The notes below the pieces were generated by a model. The model worked only from the letters and a program-made list of their open reading frames with translations. It made no database searches and was not told the DNA's origin. The position numbers and the translations under genes are program-made. Below are positions 52,565-60,756 of a stretch of 64,000 bases of DNA, piece after piece. Source of the DNA: Amycolatopsis sp. A133. GTDB taxonomy: Bacteria; Actinomycetota; Actinomycetes; Mycobacteriales; Pseudonocardiaceae. Every line of letters starts with the position of its first letter. The stretch's first letter is position 1. The DNA is taken from positions 186,001 to 250,000 of the forward strand of contig NZ_JAVHJU010000051.1 in assembly GCF_031082405.1 (NCBI RefSeq). Direction: 5' to 3'.

Positions 52565-53275
52565 TTGACCACCACCGAAACGCCGACGAACCTCGATCGG
52601 CTGGCCGCGCTCGACCCGGTGTTCGCCCAGATGGTCGGCGCCACCGCGAAGTACGTCCGGGCGATCCCGGAGCTGACCGACCGCGAAAAGACGTTCTTGT
52701 GCGTGGCGGCCGATGTCTGCCAGGGGAGCCTGGGCCTGGCCTTCGCCGCGCACGTGCGGACCGGGCTGGCGGCCGGGGTGTCCACCGCGGACGTCCGCGA
52801 GCTGCTGCGGTTCGTCTCGTACGACTGCGGCTACCACGCCGCGGCGGCGGGCATCGAGCGGATCGCCGAGCTCGAGGCCGAGCTCGGCCTGCCGCGGCCG
52901 GAAGCCGAACCCCTGGCCCCGGAGCTGGTGTCGACCGGGCCGGACGCGGCGCCCAGCCCGCTGCCGGACCAGGTGCGGGCCCGCTTGGCCGAGCTGGACC
53001 CGCACTTCACCGGCTACTTCGACCTGCAGTCGCGGATGCGGACCGGGCACGGGCCGGGGACGCTCAGCGAGCGGGAACGCGGGCTGGTCAGCCTCAGCGT
53101 CGACGTCCACTACCAGACCCTGGCCGACACGTTCCGCGCGCACGTCGGACGCGCGCTGCGGGGTGGCGCGTCGCCGGAGGACGTCCGCGCGGCGCTGCGG
53201 TTCAACGCCCAGTTCGGCGTCACCCGCGCCTGGCACGCCTGGGAAGCGCTGAACGCGATCCTGGCGGAGAACTAA
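52565..53275 (+). CDS. double carboxymuconolactone-decarboxylase-like protein
   Basis: 236 residues with two CMD/AhpD-like helical units (ELTDREKTFLCVAADVCQGSLGLAFAAHV and TLSERERGLVSLSVDVHYQTLADTFRAHV). The first has a single Cys rather than C-x-x-C and the second has none, so peroxidase activity is doubtful. TTG start at 52565 with GAGGGAG upstream. Controlled by the divergent TetR. Its stop overlaps the convergent MarR stop by four bases. Confidence 0.85.
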   Translation: MTTTETPTNLDRLAALDPVFAQMVGATAKYVRAIPELTDREKTFLCVAADVCQGSLGLAFAAHVRTGLAAGVSTADVRELLRFVSYDCGYHAAAAGIERIAELEAELGLPRPEAEPLAPELVSTGPDAAPSPLPDQVRARLAELDPHFTGYFDLQSRMRTGHGPGTLSERERGLVSLSVDVHYQTLADTFRAHVGRALRGGASPEDVRAALRFNAQFGVTRAWHAWEALNAILAEN

Positions 53276-53721
53276 CCGAGGACCTCGTCCGCGAGCCGGT
53301 TCAGGTAGCCGGCGAACCGCTCGCGGTCCTCCTTCGCCCAGTGGCCCACCAGCGCTTCGAACGCCTGGCGCTGGTGGGCCTGCGAAGCGTCGAGGAACAC
53401 CTTCGCCGCGTCGGTGAGGGTCAGCACCGCGCGGCGGGCGTCGCGGGTCGACGTCGAGCGCACCACGAAGCCCTCTCGCGCCGCTTCGCCGACCATCCGG
53501 CTGGCCACCGACCGGTCGATGCCCAGCTGACGCGCCACGTCGGCGACGGTCACCTCGTTGCCGGCCACGCCGTCGATCGCCTGGATCACGAACAGGTTCG
53601 GCACGGTCCACGACGGTGGCGCGCCGGCGTCGAACCGCTGGACGACATCCGGCGCCCACTGGCGGGCCCAGTGCCGGACCAGGCGGAACAGCGCGGGGCC
53701 ACCCTCGCTTGATGTGTGCAT
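53272..53721 (-). CDS. MarR-family regulator
   Basis: 149 residues. Winged HTH: VTVADVARQLGIDRSVASRMVGEAAREGFVVRSTSTRDARRAVLTLTD, including the conserved D-x-R of the wing. The start at 53721 lies inside the outer arm of an operator it shares with the divergent MFS exporter, 24 bases away. It should repress both genes until a small ligand releases it. Confidence 0.92.
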   Translation of the reverse strand: MHTSSEGGPALFRLVRHWARQWAPDVVQRFDAGAPPSWTVPNLFVIQAIDGVAGNEVTVADVARQLGIDRSVASRMVGEAAREGFVVRSTSTRDARRAVLTLTDAAKVFLDASQAHQRQAFEALVGHWAKEDRERFAGYLNRLADEVLG

Positions 53722-53751
53722 AAGACACGTTATAACGTGTGCTTTATGCAC
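53716..53751. promoter_or_regulatory. MarR operator with back-to-back -10 elements
   Basis: A perfect 16-bp palindrome, ACACGTTATAACGTGT (53725-53740), is nested in outer arms GTGCATAA and TTATGCAC. The outer arms contain the start codons of both divergent genes (CAT at 53719-53721, ATG at 53746-53748). GTTATAAC gives TATAAC on both strands, a good -10 in each direction. Confidence 0.85.
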
Positions 53752-55104
53752 GCATCTCGGAACCTCGCCTACGCCGGTCTCCTGCTCGGCATGGCCATGG
53801 CCCAGCTGGACGGCCTGGTCCTCACCGCGGCCCTGCCGTCGATCGGCGCCGATCTGCACGCCCGCACCGGGCTCGTGGCGGTCACCGCCGCCGGCCTGCT
53901 GACCCTCACCGTCGCGACGCCCCTGCACGGCAGGCTCGGCGACCTCTACGGCCGCCGGGTGCCCTTCGCCGCGTCGGTCCTCGTGTTCGCCGCGGCTTCC
54001 GCCTGGTGCGCCGTGGCGCCCGACGTCGGCTCGCTGATCGCCGCCCGTGCCCTGCAGGGACTGGGCGGCAGCGGCCTGATCGTGACGGCGATGAGCGCGC
54101 TCGGCGAGCTGTTCGACCGCGACGAGCTGCTGCGCCGCCAGGGGTGGCAGACGGCCGTCTTCGCGGCCGCCACCCTCGGCGGTCCGCCGCTGGGCGGGCT
54201 CCTCGCGGCCGGCCCGGGCTGGCGGTGGATCTTCCTGGTCAACCTGCCGCTCAGCGTGCCCGCCCTGGTGCTCGGCCTGCGCGGGCTGCCCGCGAAACCC
54301 CGCCGGGAGACCGAAGCGTTCGACGTCCCGGGCAGCGTGCTGCTGACCGTCGCGGGCGCCGCCGTGGTCGCGCTCGGCACGGTCGACGCCCTCGCGCGCA
54401 GTCCACTGTGGACGCCGGTGCTGATCGGGACGGCCGTGGTGGCGGGTTTCCTGTTCGTCCGGCGGCAGCGCCGCACGCGGAGCCCGCTGATCTCGCCGAA
54501 GGTGTTCGTGGACGCCGTCCTCAGGCGCGCGGTGGTGGTCAACGGCCTGGCGGGGGCCGCGCTCTACGGCACCTTCACCTACGTCGCGCTGGTCGCCGCG
54601 CTCGGCGCCGCGGCGGCCGGGACCGGGCTGCTGCTCGTCGCCATGACGGCGGGTCAGCTCGTCCTGTCGGCGTCCTTCGCCGCGCTGGCCCGGCGGCACC
54701 CGGAAATGCCGGCCTGGGGCCGCTTCGGCTGCGTGCTCGGCACGGCCGGGCTCGCCGCGATCGCCGCCGCGGCCGCCCTCGAAGGCTCGCCCTGGCTGCT
54801 CGCACCCGGGTTGTTCGCGATCGGGGCCGCGTTCGCCGTCTGCACGTCCGCCTACACCGTGCTCGGCCAGACGCGGGCGGCGCGCGAGCTGATGGGCGTC
54901 ACCCTGGGGTCGCTGACCTTCGCCCGGCAAGCGGGTGGGCTCGCCGGGGCGGCGGTGTTCGGCTGGCTCGCGCTGGCCACGACCGGCGGGCTGGCCGCGC
55001 CGGGCCTCACCGTCGTCTTCGCCGCGGCGGCCGCGACGATGCTGGTGGCGTGGCTCACAGCGCCGGGTGTCACGTCCCCGGACGCCGTCTCGTCCAGCTC
55101 GTAG
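53746..55104 (+). CDS. MFS exporter, 14-helix DHA2 type
   Basis: 452 residues. GMAMAQLDGLVLTAALPSIGADL in helix 1 (D1-type motif), motif A as GRLGDLYGRR, and motif C in LGGPPLGGLLAAGPGWRWIF. The ATG at 53746 is preferred to a GTG at 53716, which lies in the MarR gene. Almost leaderless: the -10 is about ten bases upstream. Controlled by MarR. Followed 23 bases later by a CMD gene. Confidence 0.92.
   Translation: MHASRNLAYAGLLLGMAMAQLDGLVLTAALPSIGADLHARTGLVAVTAAGLLTLTVATPLHGRLGDLYGRRVPFAASVLVFAAASAWCAVAPDVGSLIAARALQGLGGSGLIVTAMSALGELFDRDELLRRQGWQTAVFAAATLGGPPLGGLLAAGPGWRWIFLVNLPLSVPALVLGLRGLPAKPRRETEAFDVPGSVLLTVAGAAVVALGTVDALARSPLWTPVLIGTAVVAGFLFVRRQRRTRSPLISPKVFVDAVLRRAVVVNGLAGAALYGTFTYVALVAALGAAAAGTGLLLVAMTAGQLVLSASFAALARRHPEMPAWGRFGCVLGTAGLAAIAAAAALEGSPWLLAPGLFAIGAAFAVCTSAYTVLGQTRAARELMGVTLGSLTFARQAGGLAGAAVFGWLALATTGGLAAPGLTVVFAAAAATMLVAWLTAPGVTSPDAVSSSS
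55068..55094 (+). promoter_or_regulatory. candidate ECF41-type promoter of the CMD gene
   Basis: TGTCACG (55068-55074), a 16-base spacer and CGTC (55091-55094) fit the -35 TGTCACA and -10 CGTC described for ECF41 sigma factors. It lies in the last codons of the MFS gene, 33 bases before the CMD start, with an ECF41-type sigma gene 1.4 kb away. Confidence 0.6.
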
Positions 55105-55127
55105 CACCCGAGACGAAGGAGACCGAA

Positions 55128-55694
55128 ATGCCGCGCATCCCCGCGAAGAAGACGTCCGAAGGCGGGCTCTTCCTCAAGCTCGTCTACCGGATCGCCCGCC
55201 GCCGCTTCGGCGCGGTGCCCGAGCCGATGGCCGTCACCGCGCACCACCCCGGCCTGCTGCGGACGTCCGTGGTGCACGAGCTGCTGGCCGAGCGCGCGTC
55301 GAAGCAGATCCCGGCGAACGTGCGCGAGCTCGCCGTCTACCGGGTCGCGACGCGGATCGGCTGCTCGTGGTGCGTCGACTTCGGCACCATGCTGCAGAAG
55401 CACGACGGCCTCGACATCGAGCGGCTCACGAAGATCGACGGCTACGCGACCTCGCCCGCCTTCAGCCACCAGGAACGGATCGCGATCGCCTACGCCGACG
55501 CGATGTCCGGGGACCAGGTGACCGTGACCGACGAGCAGGTCGCCGAGCTCGAGCGCGAGTTCGGCCGCGACGGCGTCCTCGAGCTGACCTACCAGATCGC
55601 GCTGGAGAACTCCCGCGCCCGGATGAACAGCGCGCTCGGCCTGGTCGACCAGGGCTTCACCTCCGGCGACGCGTGCCGGGTCCCGCTGCCGTAG
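55128..55694 (+). CDS. carboxymuconolactone-decarboxylase family protein (AhpD-like)
   Basis: 188 residues. The CMD core has an intact redox pair C-x-x-C in IGCSWCVDFGTMLQ with the downstream His region QKHDG, as in AhpD-like peroxidases. The ATG at 55128 follows GAAGGAGA. It may be transcribed with the MFS gene and also from its own ECF41-like promoter. CMD proteins are the classic partner of ECF41 sigma factors, and one lies just beyond the next gene. Confidence 0.9.
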   Translation: MPRIPAKKTSEGGLFLKLVYRIARRRFGAVPEPMAVTAHHPGLLRTSVVHELLAERASKQIPANVRELAVYRVATRIGCSWCVDFGTMLQKHDGLDIERLTKIDGYATSPAFSHQERIAIAYADAMSGDQVTVTDEQVAELEREFGRDGVLELTYQIALENSRARMNSALGLVDQGFTSGDACRVPLP

Positions 55695-55757
55695 GACACC
55701 CGGAACCCGACCCCGGTGGGACGCGCCGCCGGGGTCCGCCGCGGGACCGTGCACGGC

Positions 55758-56528
55758 ATGCACCTCGTCGCCAGTGAACGGATCAAGCTCTTCAGCATCG
55801 CCACGCCCTGGGCGTGCGGCCTCTTCGCGTTCGCCGCGCTGGTCGCCCCGGCCGCGCTCACCGCCCTCACCGCGACCGAGTCCCGGCTGCCGCCCACCGT
55901 CGCGAGCACCCAGTTCGGCTTCCAGCTCGCTCTGGTCGCCGTGCTTCTGCTGGCGGCGCTCGCGGTGACCAGCGAGTACCACTCCGGCACGATCCACAGC
56001 ACCTTCCAGGCCGTGCCGAGCCGGACGCCGGCGCTGGTCGCGAAGGCCGCCGTCGTCGCCGGGTACGCCTTCCTGCTCGGCGAAGCCGGCGCGTTCACGG
56101 CCTGGCTGGTCGCGCGGGTCCTCGCCCCGGACGCCGACCTGGCCCTCGACAGCGCCGCCGACTGGACGATCGTGGCCGGCACCGGACCGGTGTTCGCGCT
56201 GGCCGCGGTGTGCGGGGTCGGCGTGGGCCTGCTCGTGCGCCACACCGCGGGCGCGGTGGCGCTGATCGTCGTCTACCCGCTGATGGCCGAGAACTTCGTC
56301 CAGTTGATCCCGCGGGCGGGGCAGGCCATCCACCGGTGGCTGCCGCTGAACGTCGTCACGAAGTTCCTCAGCGGCGGCGGCGAGGCGAACGCGGGCCGGG
56401 ACGGCGGCAACGCCGCGGTCCTGTCCGATTCGCCGCTGGGGCCCGGCTGGGCGCTGGCCTACTTCGGGGCGTTCGCCCTGGTCGTGCTGGCGGCCGGGAT
56501 CACGAAGGTGCGTCGCCGGGACGCGTGA
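55758..56528 (+). CDS. stand-alone ABC-2 type permease
   Basis: 256 residues, six hydrophobic segments, starting HLVASERIKLFSIATPW as in actinobacterial ABC-2 permeases; SEYHSGTIHSTFQAVPSRTPALVAKAAV is the family's coupling region. No ATPase gene accompanies it. The start is uncertain (ATG 55758, GTG 55749 or GTG 55716). Its end overlaps the convergent sigma-factor gene by 29 bases. Confidence 0.8.
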   Translation: MHLVASERIKLFSIATPWACGLFAFAALVAPAALTALTATESRLPPTVASTQFGFQLALVAVLLLAALAVTSEYHSGTIHSTFQAVPSRTPALVAKAAVVAGYAFLLGEAGAFTAWLVARVLAPDADLALDSAADWTIVAGTGPVFALAAVCGVGVGLLVRHTAGAVALIVVYPLMAENFVQLIPRAGQAIHRWLPLNVVTKFLSGGGEANAGRDGGNAAVLSDSPLGPGWALAYFGAFALVVLAAGITKVRRRDA

Positions 56529-57453
56529 TCCGGGCCAGCTTGTCCGGGTTCACCAGGTCGTAGATCGCCACGATCTTCCCGTCGCGGATGGTGACCGACT
56601 GCACGTGCTCGTCCAGGGCGAGGAAGCCGTCCCGGCCCTCCTGCGGCGCGAGGTACACCCCCAGGTCGCCGTTGACCAGCACCGGCGTGCCGCCGGCGAG
56701 CGTCCCGGGTGCGTACTTGCGCGCGAGCCCCATGAAGAACCGCGCGATCTTGTCCGGGCCGACGATGAGCTGGCGGGCGGTGCGGCCCTTGCCGTTCGAG
56801 TCGCCGATGAGCACGACGTCCGGCGCGAGCAGTTCGGTCATCGCCCGGATGTCGCCCTGCTGCAGGGCGACGACGAACTTTTCGAGGATCTTCGCCTGGT
56901 CGTCCAGCGGCACGCGCGGGGCCGGATCGGCGTCGGCGAGGGCCTTGCGGCCGCGGGACGCGTGCTGGCGCGCGGCCTCGACCGAGACACCGAGCGCGTC
57001 CGCGATCTCCCCGAACGGCACCGAAAAGGCGTCGTGCAGCACGAAGGCGACGCGCTGCTCCGGCGTCAGCTTGTCGAGGACGACGAGCGCGGCCATCCGG
57101 AGCCCGTCGTCGCGCACCGCGACGTCGAGGGGATCCTCGCTCACCGGCCGCCCGAACGGCGTCACCACCGGCTCGGGCAGCCAGTTGCCGACGTACTTCT
57201 CCCGCTGCGACGCGGCCGACTTGAGCCGGTCGAGGCAGATCCGGCCGACGACCGTGGTCAGCCAGCCCCGCAGGTCGCGGATCGCCGCGCGGCCGGCGTC
57301 GTCCAGCCCGGCCAGCCGCAGCCAGGACTCCTGGACGGCGTCCTCGGCGTCGGCGCGCGTGCCGGTCAGCCGGTAGGCCACCCCGATCAGGTGACTGCGG
57401 TGCCCGGCGAACTGCGCGGCCAGCGTGTCCTGGGCGGTGGGCGTGGAGGCCAT
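56500..57453 (-). CDS. ECF41-type RNA polymerase sigma factor
   Basis: 317 residues. Sigma2 (GVAYRLTGTRADAEDAVQESWLRL), sigma4 (LTPEQRVAFVLHDAFSVPFGEIADALGVSVEAARQHASRGRK), then a ~110-residue SnoaL-like extension. The three ECF41 marks are present: WLPEP in the linker, SNGKG (in place of DGGGK) and NPDKL near the end. In this group the extension itself tunes activity and there is no separate anti-sigma gene; none is seen here. ATG at 57453, with a GTG at 57471 as an alternative; no ribosome site. Confidence 0.93.
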   Translation of the reverse strand: MASTPTAQDTLAAQFAGHRSHLIGVAYRLTGTRADAEDAVQESWLRLAGLDDAGRAAIRDLRGWLTTVVGRICLDRLKSAASQREKYVGNWLPEPVVTPFGRPVSEDPLDVAVRDDGLRMAALVVLDKLTPEQRVAFVLHDAFSVPFGEIADALGVSVEAARQHASRGRKALADADPAPRVPLDDQAKILEKFVVALQQGDIRAMTELLAPDVVLIGDSNGKGRTARQLIVGPDKIARFFMGLARKYAPGTLAGGTPVLVNGDLGVYLAPQEGRDGFLALDEHVQSVTIRDGKIVAIYDLVNPDKLARITRPGDAPS

Positions 57454-57512
57454 GTGCCGAGTGTGCCGCACACGGGGGGAGCCGGGAAACGGGGAAGACT
57501 AGAGTGGGCGGC

Positions 57513-59417
57513 GTGGCAGGACGGATTCGGGAGAGCGACATCGCGGAGGTGCGCGAACGGAACCGGATCGACGAGGTCGTCGGGGAGTACGTGGCCCTGC
57601 GCCGCGCCGGTGGGGGCAGCCTGAAGGGCCTCTGCCCGTTCCACAACGAGAAGACCCCGTCGTTCAACGTCCGCCCGGCGCACGGCACCTTCCACTGCTT
57701 CGGCTGTGGCGAGGGCGGCGACGTGATCAAGTTCGTCCAGAAGATCGACCTGATCACGTTCGTGGAGGCCGTCGAGCGGCTGGCCGACCGGGTCGGCCTC
57801 CGGCTCACCTACGAAGGCGGCGGCGCGACCATCCAGCGCGATCGCGGCAGCCGCAGCCGGCTGATCGAGGCGCACCGCGCGGCCCAGGAGTTCTACGCCG
57901 AGCAGCTGGTCACCGACGAGGCGCGCCCGGCGCGGGACTTCCTGTCCGAGCGCGGGTTCAACGCCGCCATGGCGAAGACGTTCGGCTGCGGGTACGCCCC
58001 CGGCGGCTGGGACAAGCTGACCAAGCACCTGCTCACCCGCGGCTTCGAGGTCAAGGAACTGCTCACCGCGGGGCTGTCCAAGGAGGGCCAGCGCGGCCCG
58101 ATGGACCGGTTCCACCGGCGGCTGGTCTGGCCGATCCGCGACGTCGGCAACGAGGTCGTCGGCTTCGGCGCGCGGCGGCTGTTCGACGACGACCGGATCT
58201 CGGCGAAGTACCTCAACACCGCCGAATCGCCGATCTACAAGAAGTCCCAGGTCATGTTCGGTCTCGACCTGGCCAAGCGCGAGATCGCGAAGCGGCACCA
58301 GGTGGTCGTGGTCGAGGGCTACACCGACGTGATGGCGATGCACGCGGCGGGCGTGCCGACGGCGGTCGCGTCGTCGGGCACGGCCTTCGGCGAAGACCAC
58401 ATGAAGGTGCTCCGCCGGCTGATGATGGACGACGACGCCTTCCGCGGCGAAGTGATCTTCACCTTCGACGGCGACGAAGCGGGCCAGAAGGCCGCGTTGA
58501 AGGCGTTCGAAGGCGACCAGACGTTCGCCGGCCAGACCTACATCGCGGTCGCGCCGGACGGCATGGACCCGTGCGAGCTGCGGCTGGCCAAGGGCGACAG
58601 CGCGGTGAAGGACCTGGTCGCGCGGCGGACCCCGCTGTTCGAGTTCGTCATCCGCAGCACGCTCAAGAACTACGACCTCGACTCGGTCGACGGCCAGGTC
58701 GCGGCGCTGCAGAAGACCGTGCCGATGGTCGCGTCGATCAAGGACCGCGCGGCCCGTGACGGCTACGCGTCGAAGCTCGCCTGGTGGGTCGGCTGGCAGG
58801 ACGTCGCGCAGGTCGTCAACCGGGTCCGCGGGTCCGCGGGCGCGACGGACAAGCGCGGCGGGGCACCCCTCAAGCAGCCGGCGCGCGTCGGCGCCCCGGA
58901 GGCCCCGGCCGCCCAGGACGTCGCCCGCCCGGCCCCGAAGGACCCGCGGTTCGCCGTGCAGCGCGAGGCGCTGAAGGCGGCGCTGCAGCAGCCCGCGATC
59001 GCCGGGCCGGAGTACGACGCGCTGCCGCTGGAGGCGTTCACGCACCCGGTGTACGTCGCGGTGCACGAGGCTGTTTTGAAGGCCGGCGGCGCGGGTTCGG
59101 GCCTGACCGGGCCGGCGCTGCTGGACGCGGCGGCCCCGCACTGTCCGGAAGGGACGGTCCGGCGGGTGCTCTCGGAGCTGGCCGTGGAACCGTTGCGGGC
59201 CAAGGACGAGGTCGACTCCCGGTACATCTCGTCGATCCTCGCGCGGTTGCAGGAGGGCCTGGTCGGGCGGCAGATCGCGGAGATCAAGGGCAAGCTGCAG
59301 CGGCTGTCGCCGGTCGAAGCGCCGGAGGACTACCGCGCGCTGTTCGGCGACCTCGTCGCGCTGGAGCAGTACAAGAAGTCGCTGGGCGAGCAGGCCGCCG
59401 CCGGCGCGTGGAGCTGA
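57513..59417 (+). CDS. dnaG: DNA primase
   Basis: 634 residues. Zinc-binding CHC2 domain (CPFHNEKTPSF...FHCFGCGEGGDVI), TOPRIM core (VVVEGYTDVMAMHAAGV with the acidic EGY-TD, and FTFDGDEAGQKAAL), and the C-terminal helicase-binding domain. Primes replication forks. GTG at 57513, three codons after another GTG. Followed by a small gene with one base between the stop and its start. Confidence 0.97.
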   Translation: MAGRIRESDIAEVRERNRIDEVVGEYVALRRAGGGSLKGLCPFHNEKTPSFNVRPAHGTFHCFGCGEGGDVIKFVQKIDLITFVEAVERLADRVGLRLTYEGGGATIQRDRGSRSRLIEAHRAAQEFYAEQLVTDEARPARDFLSERGFNAAMAKTFGCGYAPGGWDKLTKHLLTRGFEVKELLTAGLSKEGQRGPMDRFHRRLVWPIRDVGNEVVGFGARRLFDDDRISAKYLNTAESPIYKKSQVMFGLDLAKREIAKRHQVVVVEGYTDVMAMHAAGVPTAVASSGTAFGEDHMKVLRRLMMDDDAFRGEVIFTFDGDEAGQKAALKAFEGDQTFAGQTYIAVAPDGMDPCELRLAKGDSAVKDLVARRTPLFEFVIRSTLKNYDLDSVDGQVAALQKTVPMVASIKDRAARDGYASKLAWWVGWQDVAQVVNRVRGSAGATDKRGGAPLKQPARVGAPEAPAAQDVARPAPKDPRFAVQREALKAALQQPAIAGPEYDALPLEAFTHPVYVAVHEAVLKAGGAGSGLTGPALLDAAAPHCPEGTVRRVLSELAVEPLRAKDEVDSRYISSILARLQEGLVGRQIAEIKGKLQRLSPVEAPEDYRALFGDLVALEQYKKSLGEQAAAGAWS

Positions 59418-59418
59418 A

Positions 59419-59940
59419 ATGGGGATCCTGCGCCGGTTGCTGGGCGACCGCACGCCCGCCGGGTTCGCCGGGGTGCTGGAGCCGGGCGAGGACGTCGTCG
59501 ACAGCGCGCCGGTCGAGGGCGGCGGGCACCTGGTGGTGACGGCGCTGGGCCTGTGGATCCCGGCCGGGGGCGGGGCGCGGCGCGTCGGCTGGCACCTGGT
59601 CGGGAAGGCCGCCTGGGCGGACGGCGTCTTCACGCTGACCGAGACGGCCGAAGCCGGGACGGCGGGTTCGGCGGTCGTCCTGGCCGACCTCCCGCCGGTG
59701 CGCTTCCGGCTACCGGCGCCGGGCAAGCTGCCGCACGAGGCCTACCAGCGCGTCGAGGGCTCGATCCGCTCGCGGCACCGGCAGGAGATCGGGTCCGGGG
59801 GAGCGTGGTTCGTCCAGCGCAAGGTCCCCGGCCGCGACGGCACGGTGCTCCAGGTCCGGCCCGATCCGGGTACCGACGTCGAGCTGGTGACCGTCATCGC
59901 CGAGCAGGTCGCCGCGAAGCTGGTCAACCCCGCCGAGTAG
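59419..59940 (+). CDS. conserved hypothetical protein next to dnaG
   Basis: 173 residues, soluble, with alternating short strands (GGHLVVTALGLWIPAGGGARRVGWHLVGKAAW, FRLPAPGKLPHEAYQRVEGSI) that suggest a PH-like or beta-barrel fold. I do not recognise a named family. The start follows the dnaG stop with one base between, so it is co-translated with dnaG, and it may be an accessory of that operon. Confidence 0.75.
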   Translation: MGILRRLLGDRTPAGFAGVLEPGEDVVDSAPVEGGGHLVVTALGLWIPAGGGARRVGWHLVGKAAWADGVFTLTETAEAGTAGSAVVLADLPPVRFRLPAPGKLPHEAYQRVEGSIRSRHRQEIGSGGAWFVQRKVPGRDGTVLQVRPDPGTDVELVTVIAEQVAAKLVNPAE

Positions 59941-59941
59941 C

Positions 59942-59971
59942 AGTACGCTCGTACTCAGTACAGGCGTACTG
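59942..59971. promoter_or_regulatory. two tandem AGTAC-N4-GTACT dyads before tam
   Basis: AGTACGCTCGTACT at 59942-59955 and CAGTACAGGCGTACTG at 59956-59971, with centres about 15 bp apart, followed by a possible -10 (TTATCT, 59972-59977). The spacing and arms resemble TetR-type operators, yet no regulator gene adjoins. Confidence 0.6.
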
Positions 59972-59988
59972 TTATCTGGGAGGCGGCC

Positions 59989-60756
59989 GTGTGGGATCCG
60001 GGCAAGTACCTCGACTACGCCGACCTGCGGGCCCGGCCGTTCTACGACCTGGTCTCCCGCATCGGGGTTTCGGAGCCGCGACGCGTCGTCGACCTCGGCT
60101 GCGGTCCGGGCAACCTGACGGTTTTGCTCCGGGACCGCTGGCCTTCGGCGATCCTGGAGTGCAGCGACAGTTCACCTGAAATGGTGACAGCGGCCCGCGA
60201 ACGCGGCCTCGACGCGGCATTGCTCGACGTCCGCGACTGGACACCGGCGCCCGACACCGACGTCGTGGTGTCGAACGCGGTCCTGCAGTGGGTGCCCGGC
60301 CACTTTTCGCTGCTTCGCCGTTGGGCCTCTTCGCTGCCTTCGGGTGCCTACCTGGCGGTGCAGGTGCCGGGCAACTTCAATGCGCCTTCGCACGCGCTGA
60401 CGCGCGAACTGGCGGCGTCGCCGGCCTGGGCGTCGCGCCTGGCCGAGGTGGTGCTGCGCGAGGACGACGCGGTGTCGAGCCCCCTGGAGTACGCGAACCT
60501 CCTGGCCGACGCGGGCTGCACCGTCGACGCCTGGGAGACGACGTACGTCCAGCCGTTGCACGGCCCTTCGCCGGTGCTGGAGTGGATCACGGGCACAGCA
60601 CTGCGCCCGATCCGCGCGGCGCTGACCGACGCGGAGTGGGAGCAGTTCCGGGCATCGCTGGCCCCGCGGCTGGACGCGGCCTACCCGGCGCGGAGTGACG
60701 GCGTCACCCTGTTCGAGTTCCGCCGAGTGTTCTTCGTGGCCCGCGTCAGCGCTTGA
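59989..60756 (+). CDS. tam: trans-aconitate 2-methyltransferase-like
   Basis: 255 residues. SAM motif VVDLGCGPGNLTVLLRDRWP, and the family's typical blocks WDPGKYLDYADLRARPFYDL at the N-terminus, NAVLQWVPGH and VQVPGNFNAPSH. The enzyme methylates trans-aconitate, a toxic by-product of the TCA cycle. GTG at 59989 with GGGAGG upstream. Tandem dyads precede it. Its 3' end overlaps the next small convergent gene by 11 bases. Confidence 0.9.
   Translation: MWDPGKYLDYADLRARPFYDLVSRIGVSEPRRVVDLGCGPGNLTVLLRDRWPSAILECSDSSPEMVTAARERGLDAALLDVRDWTPAPDTDVVVSNAVLQWVPGHFSLLRRWASSLPSGAYLAVQVPGNFNAPSHALTRELAASPAWASRLAEVVLREDDAVSSPLEYANLLADAGCTVDAWETTYVQPLHGPSPVLEWITGTALRPIRAALTDAEWEQFRASLAPRLDAAYPARSDGVTLFEFRRVFFVARVSA

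Noticed and set aside
52565..53275. AhpD-type peroxidase activity for the double-CMD protein
   Set aside because: Neither unit has C-x-x-C. The intact pair is in the CMD protein at 55128-55694.
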